Below are positions 25,284 to 32,852 of a stretch of DNA of 34,778 nucleotides, piece by piece; the stretch's first letter is position 1; every line of letters begins with the position of its first letter. Source of the stretch: JBNKFQ01 sp050289385 (GTDB lineage: Bacteria > Pseudomonadota > Gammaproteobacteria > Pseudomonadales > Porticoccaceae); NCBI GenBank assembly GCA_050289385.1, contig JBNKFQ010000128.1:1-34778 (forward strand). The letters are read 5' to 3'. Under the pieces are notes generated by a model, which had not been told where the DNA came from, made no database searches, and saw only the letters and a list, made by a program, of their open reading frames with translations. Both the position numbers and the translations under genes were made by a program.

Positions 25284-25445
25284 TCAGGCCTCGCCGAAAT
25301 CACATTTACTATCTGGCTCGGTAGTCCGCGAAAAGGCGTGACCTTTGGCAGCCAACCCCTTGCGTCGCAACAGTACTTGTTTCTGCCACTCTTTTGCCTG
25401 TTCGCCCATATATTTTTCAAGAATTGCATTTACCAGACACGACAA
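25284..25445 (-). CDS. Small ORF or gene remnant, unrecognised
   Basis: A minus-strand frame of up to 53 codons ends at TGA 25284-25286. It can start at TTG (25445) or ATG (25409, MGEQAKEWQKQVLLRRKG). The translation is protein-like (LSCLVNAILEKY, then KGLAAKGHAFSR, then TTEPDSKCDF), with basic helical character and no repeats. A stop lies six bases before the TTG. No ribosome site is convincing. It could be the 3' end of a decayed gene. I do not recognise the family. Confidence 0.35.
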   Translation of the reverse strand: MSCLVNAILEKYMGEQAKEWQKQVLLRRKGLAAKGHAFSRTTEPDSKCDFGEA

Positions 25446-25529
25446 ATAACGTTCTTATTGTTTAGCCAAGCCCAAAAGTTGATCCTTGGTAGTGGAGGAA
25501 GTTCTGAATAGGCTGAGTAGGCCGATAAA

Positions 25530-25952
25530 TTATAAATAGATGGCCACTTCGGCTTTTTTGGCAGCCTTTCGCAGGTTTTTATCCAGTGTAGCCAAGGGCA
25601 AACCTTCCCGGATGGCCAGTTCCAGATAGGCGGCATCGTAACTGCTCAGTTTGTGGGTTCTGGCCAGAGTAATTGTGTGGGCAAACGCCTGTTGTGAGGT
25701 TATGGCATCTACATGAATGGGCAGGTTTTCCAGCTGGTAAAGAAATGCCTGTACATGCTGGCTTGTGGTGTCGCCACGCTTTTCAGCGCCAAGGCACACA
25801 TTGATCGCCTCAAGGTGCCATAAGTCGGGTACCAGCGCCTCCATGTCAGTCAATGTGCCCAGTACGCTTTCCGCATAGGATTGATCGGCCGGTTTCGTAC
25901 TTGCCAACAGCCATCGCATCGACACCGAGTTATCCAGCACAAAGTCAGTCAT
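25530..25952 (-). CDS. PIN-domain toxin (VapC-like)
   Basis: This is a 140-residue PIN-domain ribonuclease, the toxin of a type II toxin-antitoxin pair. The acidic active-site residues are visible: Asp7 (FVLDNSV), Glu48 (WHLEAINV), Asp106 (SSYDAAYLELA) and Asp124 (LATLDKNL). The length is normal for VapC. The start ATG overlaps the antitoxin stop (ATGA), so translation is coupled and the antitoxin is made first. In this family the target is usually tRNA or rRNA. It appears intact. Confidence 0.93.
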   Translation of the reverse strand: MTDFVLDNSVSMRWLLASTKPADQSYAESVLGTLTDMEALVPDLWHLEAINVCLGAEKRGDTTSQHVQAFLYQLENLPIHVDAITSQQAFAHTITLARTHKLSSYDAAYLELAIREGLPLATLDKNLRKAAKKAEVAIYL

Positions 25953-26188
25953 TTTCTCCCGGCCTCAATCAGCTCCCGAAGGCCATCATCGTCGACAGGG
26001 GTCTTTTCCATATTGAGAATATTGTTGACAGCAGCCTTTGCTTTCTCTCGGCTGGCACTGTGGCTGGGGATGAGATCAGCAATTGCTTTACCGCGCAGGG
26101 TAATCGTGAAAGATTCGCCCTTTTCGACCAGGCGCAGAATCTCAGGTAGCCTGGTTTTGGCATCGTAGGATCCAATTTCCTTGTACAT
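25949..26188 (-). CDS. Phd/YefM-family antitoxin
   Basis: This is a 79-residue antitoxin. The N-terminal DNA-binding fold is typical of Phd/YefM: EIGSYDAKTRLPEILRLVEK, then GESFTITLRGKAIADLIPSH. The C-terminal toxin-neutralising tail is helical and charged (INTD-like spacing in NNILNMEKTPVDDDGLRELI). It lies upstream of and overlaps the PIN toxin. A perfect palindrome over the promoter suggests autoregulation. The start ATG is preceded by a weak ribosome site (GAGG-like GAGGTTACTC). Confidence 0.92.
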   Translation of the reverse strand: MYKEIGSYDAKTRLPEILRLVEKGESFTITLRGKAIADLIPSHSASREKAKAAVNNILNMEKTPVDDDGLRELIEAGRK

Positions 26189-26216
26189 TAGAGTAACCTC
26201 ACAGGATTTGAATGTT

Positions 26217-26250
26217 TAGACCAGTATACTGGTCTATTGAGGGGTGTCAA
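26217..26250 (-). promoter_or_regulatory. Toxin-antitoxin promoter overlapped by a perfect 20-bp operator
   Basis: TAGACCAGTATACTGGTCTA (26217-26236) is a perfect palindrome. On the minus strand TTGACA (26250-26245) and TATACT (26228-26223) are spaced by 16 bp, so the palindrome covers the -10 box. Binding there would repress the antitoxin-toxin operon. Confidence 0.8.
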
Positions 26251-26251
26251 A

Positions 26252-26338
26252 TTGATTGCGGTCTTCACCCGTCAAAACACGGAAGCAGCGCCAGGAAAAA
26301 CAGCAGAGGAACGGCTGAACAAATGGATTGCGAAGTAA
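26252..26338 (+). pseudogene. Possible antitoxin 3' remnant before the ParE pseudogene
   Basis: A short plus-strand frame ends in the sequence APGKTAEERLNKWIAK and stops at TAA 26336-26338, which overlaps the first codons of the ParE-like frame. Toxin genes often overlap the antitoxin stop in this way. There is no good start; it may begin at TTG 26252 or be a 5'-truncated remnant. The call rests on position and composition. Confidence 0.3.
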
Positions 26339-26594
26339 GCTGGTCGCCCGAAGCTCTGGACGAGGTAGATCCATAGCTGAATACATAGCCAAAGATTCCT
26401 CCTTCTATGCCAGTGCTGTAGTCAGTCAAATTAAAGAGTTGTCCCGCTATCTGAAGAACATGCCGCTTCGTGGACGGGTAGTGCCTGAACTGGGCGGCGA
26501 AACCTGCCGATATATGAACGGCTCTTGTGAACCATTCACTTGCCCTTTATCTGCTTTGACAACTGATCCACATCCCGTTTTTTTGCCTGATTGA
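26323..26594 (+). pseudogene. Frameshifted ParE/RelE-type toxin
   Basis: The frame from ATG 26323 reads MDCEVSWSPEALDEVD and hits TAG after one more codon. The next frame continues SIAEYIAKDSSFYASAVVSQ and RYLKNMPLRGRVVPELGG. Joined by a single missing base near 26372, this is a ParE N-terminus and core. After VVPEL the sequence leaves the family (GGETCRYMNGSCEPF), so the C-terminal strand with the key residues is also lost. It is inactive by both lesions. It lies divergently next to the intact Phd/PIN pair. Confidence 0.75.
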
Positions 26595-26804
26595 TCGCCA
26601 GGTTTACCTCTTGGCGTCTGGTATTTGGCGCACTCTACCTTTATAATGCCGCGCCGTTTGAGTCGGCCCGGTTTTGAGCCCCTCGCTAGCAGATTGCGTC
26701 AGTCAAGGATGTCACCAAACTGCAATGTTATGCAGGTTTATGTGTCTTTCGAGACTCCGGGTTTGTTTATATCGTCTTAATTAAAGTGTGAGCAGGCATC
26801 CTCT

Positions 26805-28154
26805 ATGATCAAAATCCGTCGCGGATTGGACTTGCCGATTACGGGCGCGCCCGAGCAGGTCATTCACGATGGTCCCGCTGCACGCTCCGTCGCTGTTATT
26901 GGTCTTGACTATCACGGCATGAAGCCGTCTATGGCAGTCAGGGAAGGCGACAGAGTCAAGCTGGGCCAATTACTGTTTACCGACAAAAAGACAGCCGGGG
27001 TAAAGCATACTGCTCCTGCTGCTGGTGTTGTGGCCGCGATAAATCGTGGCGAGCGCCGGGTTTTACAATCTGTCGTTATCGATATTGACGGCGACGATGC
27101 CGTTACCTTTACACAATACGATGCTGCCGAGCTGGGTAGCCTGGATCGTGCGAAGGTGGTAGAAAACCTGGTGGAATCAGGCCAGTGGGTTGCCTTGCGC
27201 ACCCGGCCGTATTCACGGGTGCCAGCACTGGATGCTGTTCCCGGTTCCATTTTCGTAACCGCTATCGACACTAACCCCCTTGCTGCCGATCCCGCCGTTA
27301 TCATTGGCGAACGCAAGGAAGATTTCGTCAATGGCCTGAAAGTGCTGACACGTCTTACCGATGGCAATGTCAACCTGTGTACGGCACCGAATGCCGATAT
27401 TTCCGGGGCTGAGGTTGACGGAGTGCAGAGGCACCAGTTTGCCGGGCCACACCCTGCCGGGTTAACAGGCACCCATATTCATTTTGTCGACCCGATTGGT
27501 GCAAGCCAGGACAAGTCAGTCTGGAGTATTGGCTATCAGGATGTGATCGCGTATGGCGCCTTGTTTACGTCCGGTCAGATCGACACCCGTCGGGTCGTTG
27601 CGCTGGCGGGGCCCCAGGTTGAATCGCCCTGCCTGCTGCGCACTCGCATTGGTGCAAATCTGGATGAGTTAACCGCTGGCCGCCTGTTGGGTGGAGATAA
27701 TCGGGTGATCAGTGGTTCGGTACTTTCCGGACGCAAGGCCAATGGCGTACATATGTATCTGGGCCGTACTCACAATCAGGTGTCTGTCATTGAGGAAGGC
27801 GCTATTCGCGAGGCGGTGCGATATTTGTCACCGGGTGTTAACCGACACTCGGCCATGCCGATTTACCTTTCGAGCCTGAACAAAAAGAAAAAATTTAACC
27901 TGACTGCCAATGTGAATGGCAGTGAACGCGCCATGGTGCCGCTGGGTAATTATGAACAGGTTATGCCGCTGGACATTCTGCCAACGCAACTGCTGCGTGC
28001 GCTGATTGTCGGTGACACAGAGATGGCCCAAAAACTGGGTTGTCTGGAACTGGACGAAGAAGATCTGGCGCTCTGTACCTACGTTTGCGTAGGTAAATAC
28101 GAGTACGGCCCGATCCTTCGCAACAACCTGACCCGCATAGAACTGGAGGGTTGA
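26805..28154 (+). CDS. nqrA: Na+-translocating NADH:quinone reductase subunit A
   Basis: This is a 449-residue peripheral subunit of Na+-NQR, the pump that couples NADH oxidation and ubiquinone reduction to sodium export. Family features are the start MIKIRRGLDLPITGAPEQVI, the lipoyl-like hammerhead (KHTAPAAGVVAAINRGERRV), GQWVALRTRPYSRVP, and the C-terminal CLELDEEDLALCTYVCVGKY. Subunit A contributes to quinone binding. It is the first gene of an operon; nqrB begins within nine bases of its stop. The leader holds a TATAAT at 26642-26647 without a good -35. Confidence 0.97.
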   Translation: MIKIRRGLDLPITGAPEQVIHDGPAARSVAVIGLDYHGMKPSMAVREGDRVKLGQLLFTDKKTAGVKHTAPAAGVVAAINRGERRVLQSVVIDIDGDDAVTFTQYDAAELGSLDRAKVVENLVESGQWVALRTRPYSRVPALDAVPGSIFVTAIDTNPLAADPAVIIGERKEDFVNGLKVLTRLTDGNVNLCTAPNADISGAEVDGVQRHQFAGPHPAGLTGTHIHFVDPIGASQDKSVWSIGYQDVIAYGALFTSGQIDTRRVVALAGPQVESPCLLRTRIGANLDELTAGRLLGGDNRVISGSVLSGRKANGVHMYLGRTHNQVSVIEEGAIREAVRYLSPGVNRHSAMPIYLSSLNKKKKFNLTANVNGSERAMVPLGNYEQVMPLDILPTQLLRALIVGDTEMAQKLGCLELDEEDLALCTYVCVGKYEYGPILRNNLTRIELEG

Positions 28155-28159
28155 TCGCG

Positions 28160-29374
28160 ATGGGTTTACGCAAGTTTCTGGAAAAAATCGAGCCGCACTT
28201 TCACAAGGATGGCAAATACGAAAAGTGGTTTGCACTGTTTGAGGCAGTGGACACCATCTGTTTTTCGCCCAGGGCGACAACCCGCAACGCGTCACATGTA
28301 CGCGATGGGGTAGACCTGAAACGGGTGATGATTACCGTCTGGTTTGCAACTTTCCCGGCCATGTTTTATGGCATGTATAACGTTGGCCATCAGGCCAACA
28401 TCTGGCTGGCAAACGTCGATCCCTCACAATTGGAAGGGTGGCGTCTGGCACTGGTGGCTATGGTCGCCGGTTTCGATCCCAACAGTGTCTGGGACTGTAT
28501 GTGGCACGGTGCGGCTTATTTTCTGCCAATCTATGCAGTTGCCTTTGTGGTTGGCGGCTTTTGGGAAGTATTGTTTGCCATGAAGCGGGGCCACGAAGTC
28601 AACGAAGGCTTCTTTGTCACTTCCATACTGTTTGCGCTGATATGCCCCCCTGACCTGCCGTTGTGGATGGCTGCGCTGGGTATTACCTTTGGTGTTGTTA
28701 TTGGCAAGGAAGTGTTTGGTGGTACCGGCAAGAACTTCCTCAACCCGGCGTTGACCGGTCGAGCATTTCTGTTTTTTGCCTATCCTGCCTTCATGTCCGG
28801 CGACTCGGTGTGGGCCACAGGTGCGGCGACGATGGTGGATGGTTTTACCGGTGCCACCGCGCTTTCGGTAGCCTACAGCGAGGGCATGGCGGCCCTGCAA
28901 AGCCAGATTACCTGGTGGGATGCCTTTGTTGGCAATGTACAAGGCTCCATTGGTGAAACGTCGGTGATTGCCATTGGTATTGGCGCCCTGATTCTGTTGG
29001 CGACAAAAATCGCGTCCTGGCGCATTATGCTGGGCGTTATGCTGGGCATGATTGGTTTGTCCACCCTGTTCAATGTGGTCGGCTCCGATTCCAACCCCAT
29101 GTTCAATATGCCGTGGTACTGGCATTTGGTTGTGGGTGGTTTTGCTTTTGGTATGGTGTTTATGGCGACAGATCCGGTGTCTGCGTCCATGACCGATACC
29201 GGCAAATTGTGGTTTGGTGCCCTTATCGGCGTGATGGTGGTACTGATTCGCGTGGTCAATCCGGCGTTTCCCGAAGGCATGATGCTGGCGATTCTGTTTG
29301 CCAATCTGTTCGCGCCTCTTATTGACCACTTTGTGGTGGAAAGCAATATCAAACGGAGACTGGCTCGTGGCTAA
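28160..29374 (+). CDS. nqrB: Na+-NQR subunit B
   Basis: This is a 404-residue integral membrane subunit with about ten helices. It carries covalent FMN on the threonine of the GATA motif (Thr233 in FTGATALS), matching Thr236 of Vibrio NqrB, and holds riboflavin at the interface. The start is ATG 28160 with GGAGG upstream; an in-frame TTG at 28151 is less likely. Marker segments are MGLRKFLEKIEPHFHKDGKY and GKNFLNPALTGRAFLFFAYP. Flavinylation depends on ApbE, encoded downstream. Confidence 0.97.
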   Translation: MGLRKFLEKIEPHFHKDGKYEKWFALFEAVDTICFSPRATTRNASHVRDGVDLKRVMITVWFATFPAMFYGMYNVGHQANIWLANVDPSQLEGWRLALVAMVAGFDPNSVWDCMWHGAAYFLPIYAVAFVVGGFWEVLFAMKRGHEVNEGFFVTSILFALICPPDLPLWMAALGITFGVVIGKEVFGGTGKNFLNPALTGRAFLFFAYPAFMSGDSVWATGAATMVDGFTGATALSVAYSEGMAALQSQITWWDAFVGNVQGSIGETSVIAIGIGALILLATKIASWRIMLGVMLGMIGLSTLFNVVGSDSNPMFNMPWYWHLVVGGFAFGMVFMATDPVSASMTDTGKLWFGALIGVMVVLIRVVNPAFPEGMMLAILFANLFAPLIDHFVVESNIKRRLARG

Positions 29375-30131
29375 TGATTCCGTAAAACGCACAGTGCTGG
29401 TGGCACTGGTACTTTGTCTGGTGTGTTCGGTGTTTGTTTCGGCGGCGGCGGTGTTGTTGCGTCCGGCGCAACAACGCAATATAGAGCTGGATCGCAAGTC
29501 CAATATTCTGGCGGCTGCCGGATTGCTGAAACCCGATGTACCGGTCGCTGAACAGTTTGGCAATGTGTCGACTAAAGTTGTTGACCTTTCCACCGGCAAG
29601 TTCACCGATGCGGTCAACCCCGATACCTACGATCAGCGCAAGGCATCGAAAGAACCTGAGTTGTCGGACAAGCTTTCGGAGCAGGCCGATATCGCTAAAA
29701 TCGGTCGCCGTGCAAAATATGCCACCGTCTATCTGATCGAAGGTGACGGTGGCATTGAAAAAGTCATTTTACCGATCAAGGGATACGGTCTCTGGTCTAC
29801 CCTGTATGGCTTTGTGGCTCTGGAATCGGATTTTAATACGGTTGCCGGTCTGGGCTTTTATGAACATGGTGAAACGCCGGGCCTGGGTGGTGAAGTAGAT
29901 AATCCGGCATGGAAAGCTCTGTGGGTGGGCAAAAAGGTTTTCAAGGATGGCGACACGGCTATCAGAGTCGTCAAGAACGCCGCGAAAAGTGGCCCCGCCG
30001 CCGAGTATCAGGTAGACGCATTGTCAGGCGCCACTCTCACCAGTCGTGGTGTCAGTAATTTGATAAAGTTCTGGACCGGTAAACAGGGCTTTGCACCCTT
30101 TTTGGCAAACCTGAAAGCAGGGGAGGCGTGA
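29367..30131 (+). CDS. nqrC: Na+-NQR subunit C
   Basis: This is a 254-residue subunit with one N-terminal membrane helix (RTVLVALVLCLVCSVFVSAA) and a large periplasmic domain. The second covalent FMN attaches to Thr223 in DALSGATLTSRGV, the equivalent of Vibrio Thr225. The start GTG (29367) lies inside the end of nqrB and has GGAG upstream. It gives the family-like start VANDSVKRT, whereas the longer upstream frame would be read out of nqrB. It overlaps nqrB by eight bases and nqrD closely follows. Confidence 0.95.
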   Translation: MANDSVKRTVLVALVLCLVCSVFVSAAAVLLRPAQQRNIELDRKSNILAAAGLLKPDVPVAEQFGNVSTKVVDLSTGKFTDAVNPDTYDQRKASKEPELSDKLSEQADIAKIGRRAKYATVYLIEGDGGIEKVILPIKGYGLWSTLYGFVALESDFNTVAGLGFYEHGETPGLGGEVDNPAWKALWVGKKVFKDGDTAIRVVKNAAKSGPAAEYQVDALSGATLTSRGVSNLIKFWTGKQGFAPFLANLKAGEA

Positions 30132-30133
30132 GC

Positions 30134-30778
30134 ATGAATACCAAAGAAAGATTATTAAATCCAGTTTTTGACAATAACCCCATTGCGCTGCAAATTCTGG
30201 GTATTTGTTCTGCTCTGGCTGTTACGTCGAGCCTGCAAGTTTCACTGGTGATGTGTATCGCGCTGACCCTGGTGACTGCATTTTCCAACTTTTTTGTCTC
30301 GCTGGTGCGTCACCAGATACCAGGCAATATTCGCATTATCGTCCAAATGACAATTATTGCGTCTCTGGTAATTGTAGTGGATCAGTTGCTCAAGGCATTT
30401 ACTTACGAAATCAGTAAAACCCTGTCGGTCTTTGTCGGCTTGATTATTACCAACTGTATTGTGATGGGGCGCGCCGAAGCCTTTGCCATGAAAAACCCGC
30501 CGATTCCCAGTTTTCTGGACGGTATTGGCAACGGTCTGGGCTACAGCTTTATTCTGGTCACGCTGGCGGTAATTCGCGAACTGTTTGGTGCAGGCAAACT
30601 ATTTGGCGTACAAATCATGCCTGATTTTTACGTGCCAAATGGTCTGTTGTTACTGCCACCAAGCGCCTTTTTCCTGATTGGCCTGATTATCTGGGTAATT
30701 CGCCAGAAAAAGAAAGATCAGGTCGAAGAGCCAGAATTTAAAATGGCGCCCAATTCATCTGCGGCGGAGGTGGCGTAA
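30134..30778 (+). CDS. nqrD: Na+-NQR subunit D
   Basis: This is a 214-residue, six-helix membrane subunit homologous to RnfE and NqrE. Characteristic pieces are NPIALQILGICSALAVTSSL, then GLIITNCIVMGRAEAFAMKN, then GNGLGYSFILVTLAVIRELF. The Cys in ITNC helps bind the intramembrane iron-sulfur centre shared with NqrE. The ATG at 30134 is seven bases after a GGAGG, while the GTG at 30128 is too close to it. The stop overlaps the nqrE start (TAATG). Confidence 0.96.
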   Translation: MNTKERLLNPVFDNNPIALQILGICSALAVTSSLQVSLVMCIALTLVTAFSNFFVSLVRHQIPGNIRIIVQMTIIASLVIVVDQLLKAFTYEISKTLSVFVGLIITNCIVMGRAEAFAMKNPPIPSFLDGIGNGLGYSFILVTLAVIRELFGAGKLFGVQIMPDFYVPNGLLLLPPSAFFLIGLIIWVIRQKKKDQVEEPEFKMAPNSSAAEVA

Positions 30779-31395
30779 TGGAACACTATCTGAGCTTGCT
30801 GGTGCGCTCTGTCTTTATTGAGAACATGGCCCTCAGTTTTTTTCTGGGTATGTGTACTTTTCTGGCGATATCGAAAAAAATCCAGGCGGCAATTGGTCTG
30901 GGTATCGCCGTTATTGTCGTGCAGGCGATTACCGTGCCGGTCAACAACCTGATTTACCATGGCCTGTTGGCCGAGGGTGCCCTTGCCTGGACGGGAATAC
31001 CCGGTATGGAATCTGTAGATCTGAGCTTTCTGGGTCTGCTGAGTTATATCGGCGTGATTGCGGCCATTGTACAAATTCTGGAGATGTTTCTGGATCGGTA
31101 TGTGCCAGCCCTGTACAACGCATTGGGTGTTTTCCTGCCACTCATTACCGTGAACTGCGCAATTATGGGTGCGTCCCTGTTTATGGTGGAACGGGATTAC
31201 AACTTTGGTGAAAGCGTGGTATTCGGTTTCGGTTCCGCTCTGGGTTGGGCCTTTGCCATTGTCGCGCTGGCTGGCATTCGCGAAAAGCTGAAGTACAGTG
31301 ATGTACCCGAGGGCCTGCAAGGTCTTGGTATTGCCTTTATTACTGTTGGTTTGATGTCGCTGGGCTTTATGTCCTTCGGCGGTATCGATATTTAA
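30778..31395 (+). CDS. nqrE: Na+-NQR subunit E
   Basis: This is a 205-residue, six-helix membrane subunit, inverted-topology partner of NqrD. It contains EHYLSLLVRSVFIENMALSF, FFLGMCTFLAISKKI (with one cluster Cys), and GVFLPLITVNCAIMGASLFM (with the second). These cysteines and those of NqrD hold the 2Fe-2S cluster between the two halves. It is translationally coupled to nqrD by TAATG. Confidence 0.97.
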   Translation: MEHYLSLLVRSVFIENMALSFFLGMCTFLAISKKIQAAIGLGIAVIVVQAITVPVNNLIYHGLLAEGALAWTGIPGMESVDLSFLGLLSYIGVIAAIVQILEMFLDRYVPALYNALGVFLPLITVNCAIMGASLFMVERDYNFGESVVFGFGSALGWAFAIVALAGIREKLKYSDVPEGLQGLGIAFITVGLMSLGFMSFGGIDI

Positions 31396-31416
31396 GCGCC
31401 GGGGACCATAGAAAAG

Positions 31417-32643
31417 ATGGAAAATTTGACAATCGTAATTGGCGTCGCGATGTTCTCTGTGATCGTGCTCGCGCTGGTGGCATTTATCCTCAGTGCCCGC
31501 TCTCGCCTGGTGAGCACCGGCGACGTCGCTATCGAGATTAACGGCGAAAAAACCATTCATGTGCCGGCTGGTGACAAGCTCTTGCAGACCCTGGCAAATG
31601 CCGGTTTGTTTCTGCCTTCTGCTTGCGGTGGCGGTGGCAGCTGCGCGCAGTGCCGTTGTGTTGTATCCGAAGGTGGTGGTTCTATTTTGCCGACGGAACT
31701 ATCTGCCTTTACTCGACGTGAAGCGGGTGAAGGTTGGCGCTTGTCCTGCCAGGTTCCGGTAAAACAGGACATGAAAGTGGAGGTTCCGGAAGAGGTCTTT
31801 GGTGTCAAGCAGTGGGAATGTGTTGTCGAGTCCAACCCAAATGTCGCCACTTTTATCAAGGAGTTGACGCTCAAGTTGCCGGAAGGTGAAAACGTTGATT
31901 TTCGTGCCGGAGGTTATGTGCAACTGGAGTGCCCTCCGCATCATGTGAAATACAGCGACTTTGATATCGAAGAGGAATATCGGGGCGACTGGGAGCACTT
32001 CGGCTTTTTTAATCTGGAGTCCAAAGTCGACGAGCCGGTTATTCGCGCCTATTCAATGGCCAACTACCCGGAAGAAAAGGGCATTGTCAAATTCAATATT
32101 CGTATCGCCACACCGCCGCCGCGTTCAGAGGGCTTGCCCTGTGGCAAGATGTCGTCTTATGTGTTTAACCTGAAACCGGGTGACAAGATCAAGGTATACG
32201 GCCCCTTTGGAGAATTTTTCGCCAAAGACACCGACAATGAAATGGTCTTTATTGGTGGTGGCGCTGGCATGGCTCCGATGCGGTCTCATATTTTTGATCA
32301 GCTCAAGCGCCTTGAGTCCAAACGCAAAATCAGCTTCTGGTACGGTGCTCGCAGCCTGCGCGAATGCTTTTACGACGACGAGTACGACAAGCTGGCAGCC
32401 GAAAACGACAATTTTGAATGGCATCTGGCCTTGTCTGACCCGCAACCCGAAGATAACTGGGATGGCCTCACCGGGTTTATACACAATGTGTTGTACGAAC
32501 AATATCTGAAGGACCATGAAGCGCCGGAAGACTGTGAATACTATATGTGCGGACCGCCAATGATGAATGCGGCGGTGATCAAAATGCTGGAGGATCTCGG
32601 TGTTGAGCGCGAGAATATCTTTCTGGATGATTTTGGTGGCTAG
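31417..32643 (+). CDS. nqrF: Na+-NQR subunit F (NADH dehydrogenase part)
   Basis: This is a 408-residue electron-entry subunit. It has an N-terminal membrane anchor (LTIVIGVAMFSVIVLALVAF). A plant-type 2Fe-2S domain follows with Cys70, Cys76, Cys79 and Cys111 (SACGGGGSCAQCR and LSCQVP). Then come an FAD-binding domain (RAYSMANYPEE) and an NADH-binding domain (FIGGGAGMAPMRSH, YYMCGPPMMNAAV). It ends at the normal DDFGG. An intrinsic terminator follows, so apbE may be expressed by readthrough or on its own. Confidence 0.98.
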   Translation: MENLTIVIGVAMFSVIVLALVAFILSARSRLVSTGDVAIEINGEKTIHVPAGDKLLQTLANAGLFLPSACGGGGSCAQCRCVVSEGGGSILPTELSAFTRREAGEGWRLSCQVPVKQDMKVEVPEEVFGVKQWECVVESNPNVATFIKELTLKLPEGENVDFRAGGYVQLECPPHHVKYSDFDIEEEYRGDWEHFGFFNLESKVDEPVIRAYSMANYPEEKGIVKFNIRIATPPPRSEGLPCGKMSSYVFNLKPGDKIKVYGPFGEFFAKDTDNEMVFIGGGAGMAPMRSHIFDQLKRLESKRKISFWYGARSLRECFYDDEYDKLAAENDNFEWHLALSDPQPEDNWDGLTGFIHNVLYEQYLKDHEAPEDCEYYMCGPPMMNAAVIKMLEDLGVERENIFLDDFGG

Positions 32644-32675
32644 AAAGGTGTTTGCCAGTAGATTCGGAACGAAGA

Positions 32676-32704
32676 CGGGGCCTTTGGGGGCCCTGTTTTT
32701 GTTT
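32676..32704 (+). terminator. Intrinsic terminator after nqrF
   Basis: CGGGGCC (32676-32682) pairs with GGCCCTG (32689-32695, one G-T pair), followed by TTTTTGTTT. It separates the nqrA-F operon from apbE. Confidence 0.8.
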
Positions 32705-32706
32705 GG

Positions 32707-32852
32707 TGCGTTCGATGTTCGATGTTCGATGTTGGACGAAAACCCCGCTGGATCCACTGTGGCGGTAGACAATAGAGCCGCAGCAAAATGGACTATCCAG
32801 CGAAACGATTTTTGCTTTTACGTCGAACATCGAACATCGAACATCGAACGCA
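32707..32852. repeat. Inverted pair of heptamer-repeat tracts
   Basis: The left tract is three perfect copies of GTTCGAT plus GTT (32710-32733). The right tract is the reverse complement, with copies of ATCGAAC (32826-32850). Together they form a perfect 27-bp inverted repeat (32707-32733 with 32826-32852) around a 92-bp centre. In translation such tracts give FDVRCSM and EHRTSNIE, strings I recall from many unrelated annotated ORFs, which suggests a dispersed repeat family. Confidence 0.85.

Noticed and set aside
28424..29617. 397-codon minus-strand frame over nqrB
   Set aside because: It is an antisense shadow of a confident gene, with His/Gln-rich composition and no domain.
32707..32852. 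CRISPR array
   Set aside because: The repeats are contiguous heptamers without spacers, arranged as a mirror pair.
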